Shown: positions 51,500 through 52,016 of the stretch, one piece after another
How positions within the stretch are numbered: position 1 is the first letter of the stretch
How the letters are laid out: each line of letters opens with the position of its first letter
Assembly: GCA_903916595.1 (NCBI GenBank)
Contig: CAIWXI010000141.1
Span: 1-52,016 of the forward strand
Direction: 5' to 3'
Length of the DNA: 52,016 nucleotides
Source: an uncultured Bacteroidales bacterium
Lineage (GTDB): Bacteria > Bacteroidota > Bacteroidia > Bacteroidales > FEN-979
The notes under the pieces: generated by a model
Seen by the model: the letters and a program-made list of their open reading frames with translations, nothing else
Databases searched by the model: none
What the model was told of the DNA's origin: nothing
Position numbers and translations under genes: made by a program

Positions 51500-52016
51500 T
51501 TATTTGATTGACTTGAGATAATCGATGATTTTGCTGACTTCATCATCGCTGATAATGCCTTTATAGGATTTCATTACCCCTTTTGGAAGGCCTTTTACCA
51601 GATCTTTGTCAGGTTCGTAAATACTGGTCCTGATATAGGCCTCATCGACGGTTACGGCATGTTCTTTCCCATCGGTTATCACGACACTTTCTTTACCGTA
51701 CAGGCCTTTGAATGATGTGCTTACAAGTTTGGAGCCGTCAATGGAATGGCAGCCTGTGCAGGCATTCTTTTTTATTACTGAAAGACCTTCCGGCTCGATA
51801 CCCTTTTTAGGAAGGGCATTGATCCATGCCAGGTATTCTGCATCAGACACAACTTTTATCTTGGCTTCCATGTATGAATGGTTCATGCCACAGTACTCGG
51901 CGCAAAGTACAAAGTATTCACCAGCTAAAGTGGGTATAAACCACATCTGGTTTGTTTTCCCCGGAACGCAGTCTTCCTTCTGACGGAATGCAGGTACATA
52001 AAAACTATGAATGACA
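51500..52016 (-). CDS. coxB: Cytochrome c oxidase subunit II (CoxB), partial, with C-terminal cytochrome c domain
   Basis: The visible part (about 170 residues) runs off the window's end at 52016, so the N-terminal transmembrane part is missing. The CuA domain shows VIHSFYVPAFRQKE with the first His ligand and CAEYCGMNH with the Cys-x3-Cys, His and downstream Met ligands. It is fused to a C-terminal cytochrome c-like domain with heme motif CTGCH, a caa3-type arrangement. Subunits I, III and others should lie outside. cyoE follows in the same operon. Confidence 0.88.
   Translation of the reverse strand, partial: VIHSFYVPAFRQKEDCVPGKTNQMWFIPTLAGEYFVLCAEYCGMNHSYMEAKIKVVSDAEYLAWINALPKKGIEPEGLSVIKKNACTGCHSIDGSKLVSTSFKGLYGKESVVITDGKEHAVTVDEAYIRTSIYEPDKDLVKGLPKGVMKSYKGIISDDEVSKIIDYLKSIK

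Overview
The window looks like chromosomal DNA of a Bacteroidota (Bacteroidetes) bacterium, probably an uncultured Bacteroidales or Marinilabiliales relative. The evidence is: four secreted proteins with type IX secretion (T9SS) C-terminal sorting domains, a PorT-like T9SS barrel and a GldA-like ATPase; promoters of the TTTG-N19/20-TAnnTTTG kind; few Shine-Dalgarno sequences; futalosine-pathway menaquinone genes; and the rplM-rpsI-rpsB-tsf and pyrH-frr blocks. A cytochrome c oxidase subunit II and heme O synthase at the right edge indicate some aerobic respiration. Coding density is high. No gene-free stretch exceeds 300 bases (the longest is 44359-44562), and I saw no tRNA, rRNA or CRISPR array.

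Layout, left to right. 1-7387: menaquinone genes. A minus-strand operon (MFS transporter, mqnB, mqnD, LysA-like PLP decarboxylase) is divergent from a secreted T9SS peptidase whose stop codon overlaps the start of mqnE. 7364-13506: plsC, an RluD-type pseudouridine synthase, a T9SS protein and a PASTA protein on the minus strand, divergent from ddl and rdgB. 13560-21860: SGNH lipoprotein plus FadL porin, a small T9SS protein, a CYTH protein, metK, gldA, a small membrane protein and a DUF4143-type ATPase. 22003-33000: core growth genes (rplM, rpsI, rpsB, tsf, menG, porT, coaD, a TlpA-like protein, secA, pyrH, frr).

33012-37293 is the most intriguing region. A cysteine-rich Crp/Fnr regulator is divergent from four tightly packed genes: a soluble ABC ATPase, a HypB/UreG-like GTPase, a NifS-type cysteine desulfurase and a cysteine-rich Fe-S protein. 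Together they look like a dedicated maturation machine for a metal-sulfur cofactor whose target is not in the window. 37424-39501 holds a cysteine-rich secreted protein, an ECF sigma factor, a zinc-finger anti-sigma factor and a membrane-anchored Spy/CnrX-like sensor, which suggests a metal or envelope stress circuit.

39564-46203: a T9SS beta-propeller-like protein, a GH20 hexosaminidase with an N-acetylhexosamine-kinase-like gene, a truncated PAS sensor and a Fic protein with its own promoter and a palindromic operator candidate. 46264-50573: a minus-strand run of cutC, radical SAM/SPASM, three small envelope-stress-like genes, an AI-2E-type transporter and an IS200-like transposase. 50631-52016: cyoE and a partial coxB.

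A feature running through the window is a set of 7-, 8- and 9-bp tandem repeats. Several share the same unit at distant sites, and most lie on or beside stop codons; two sit inside one open reading frame.
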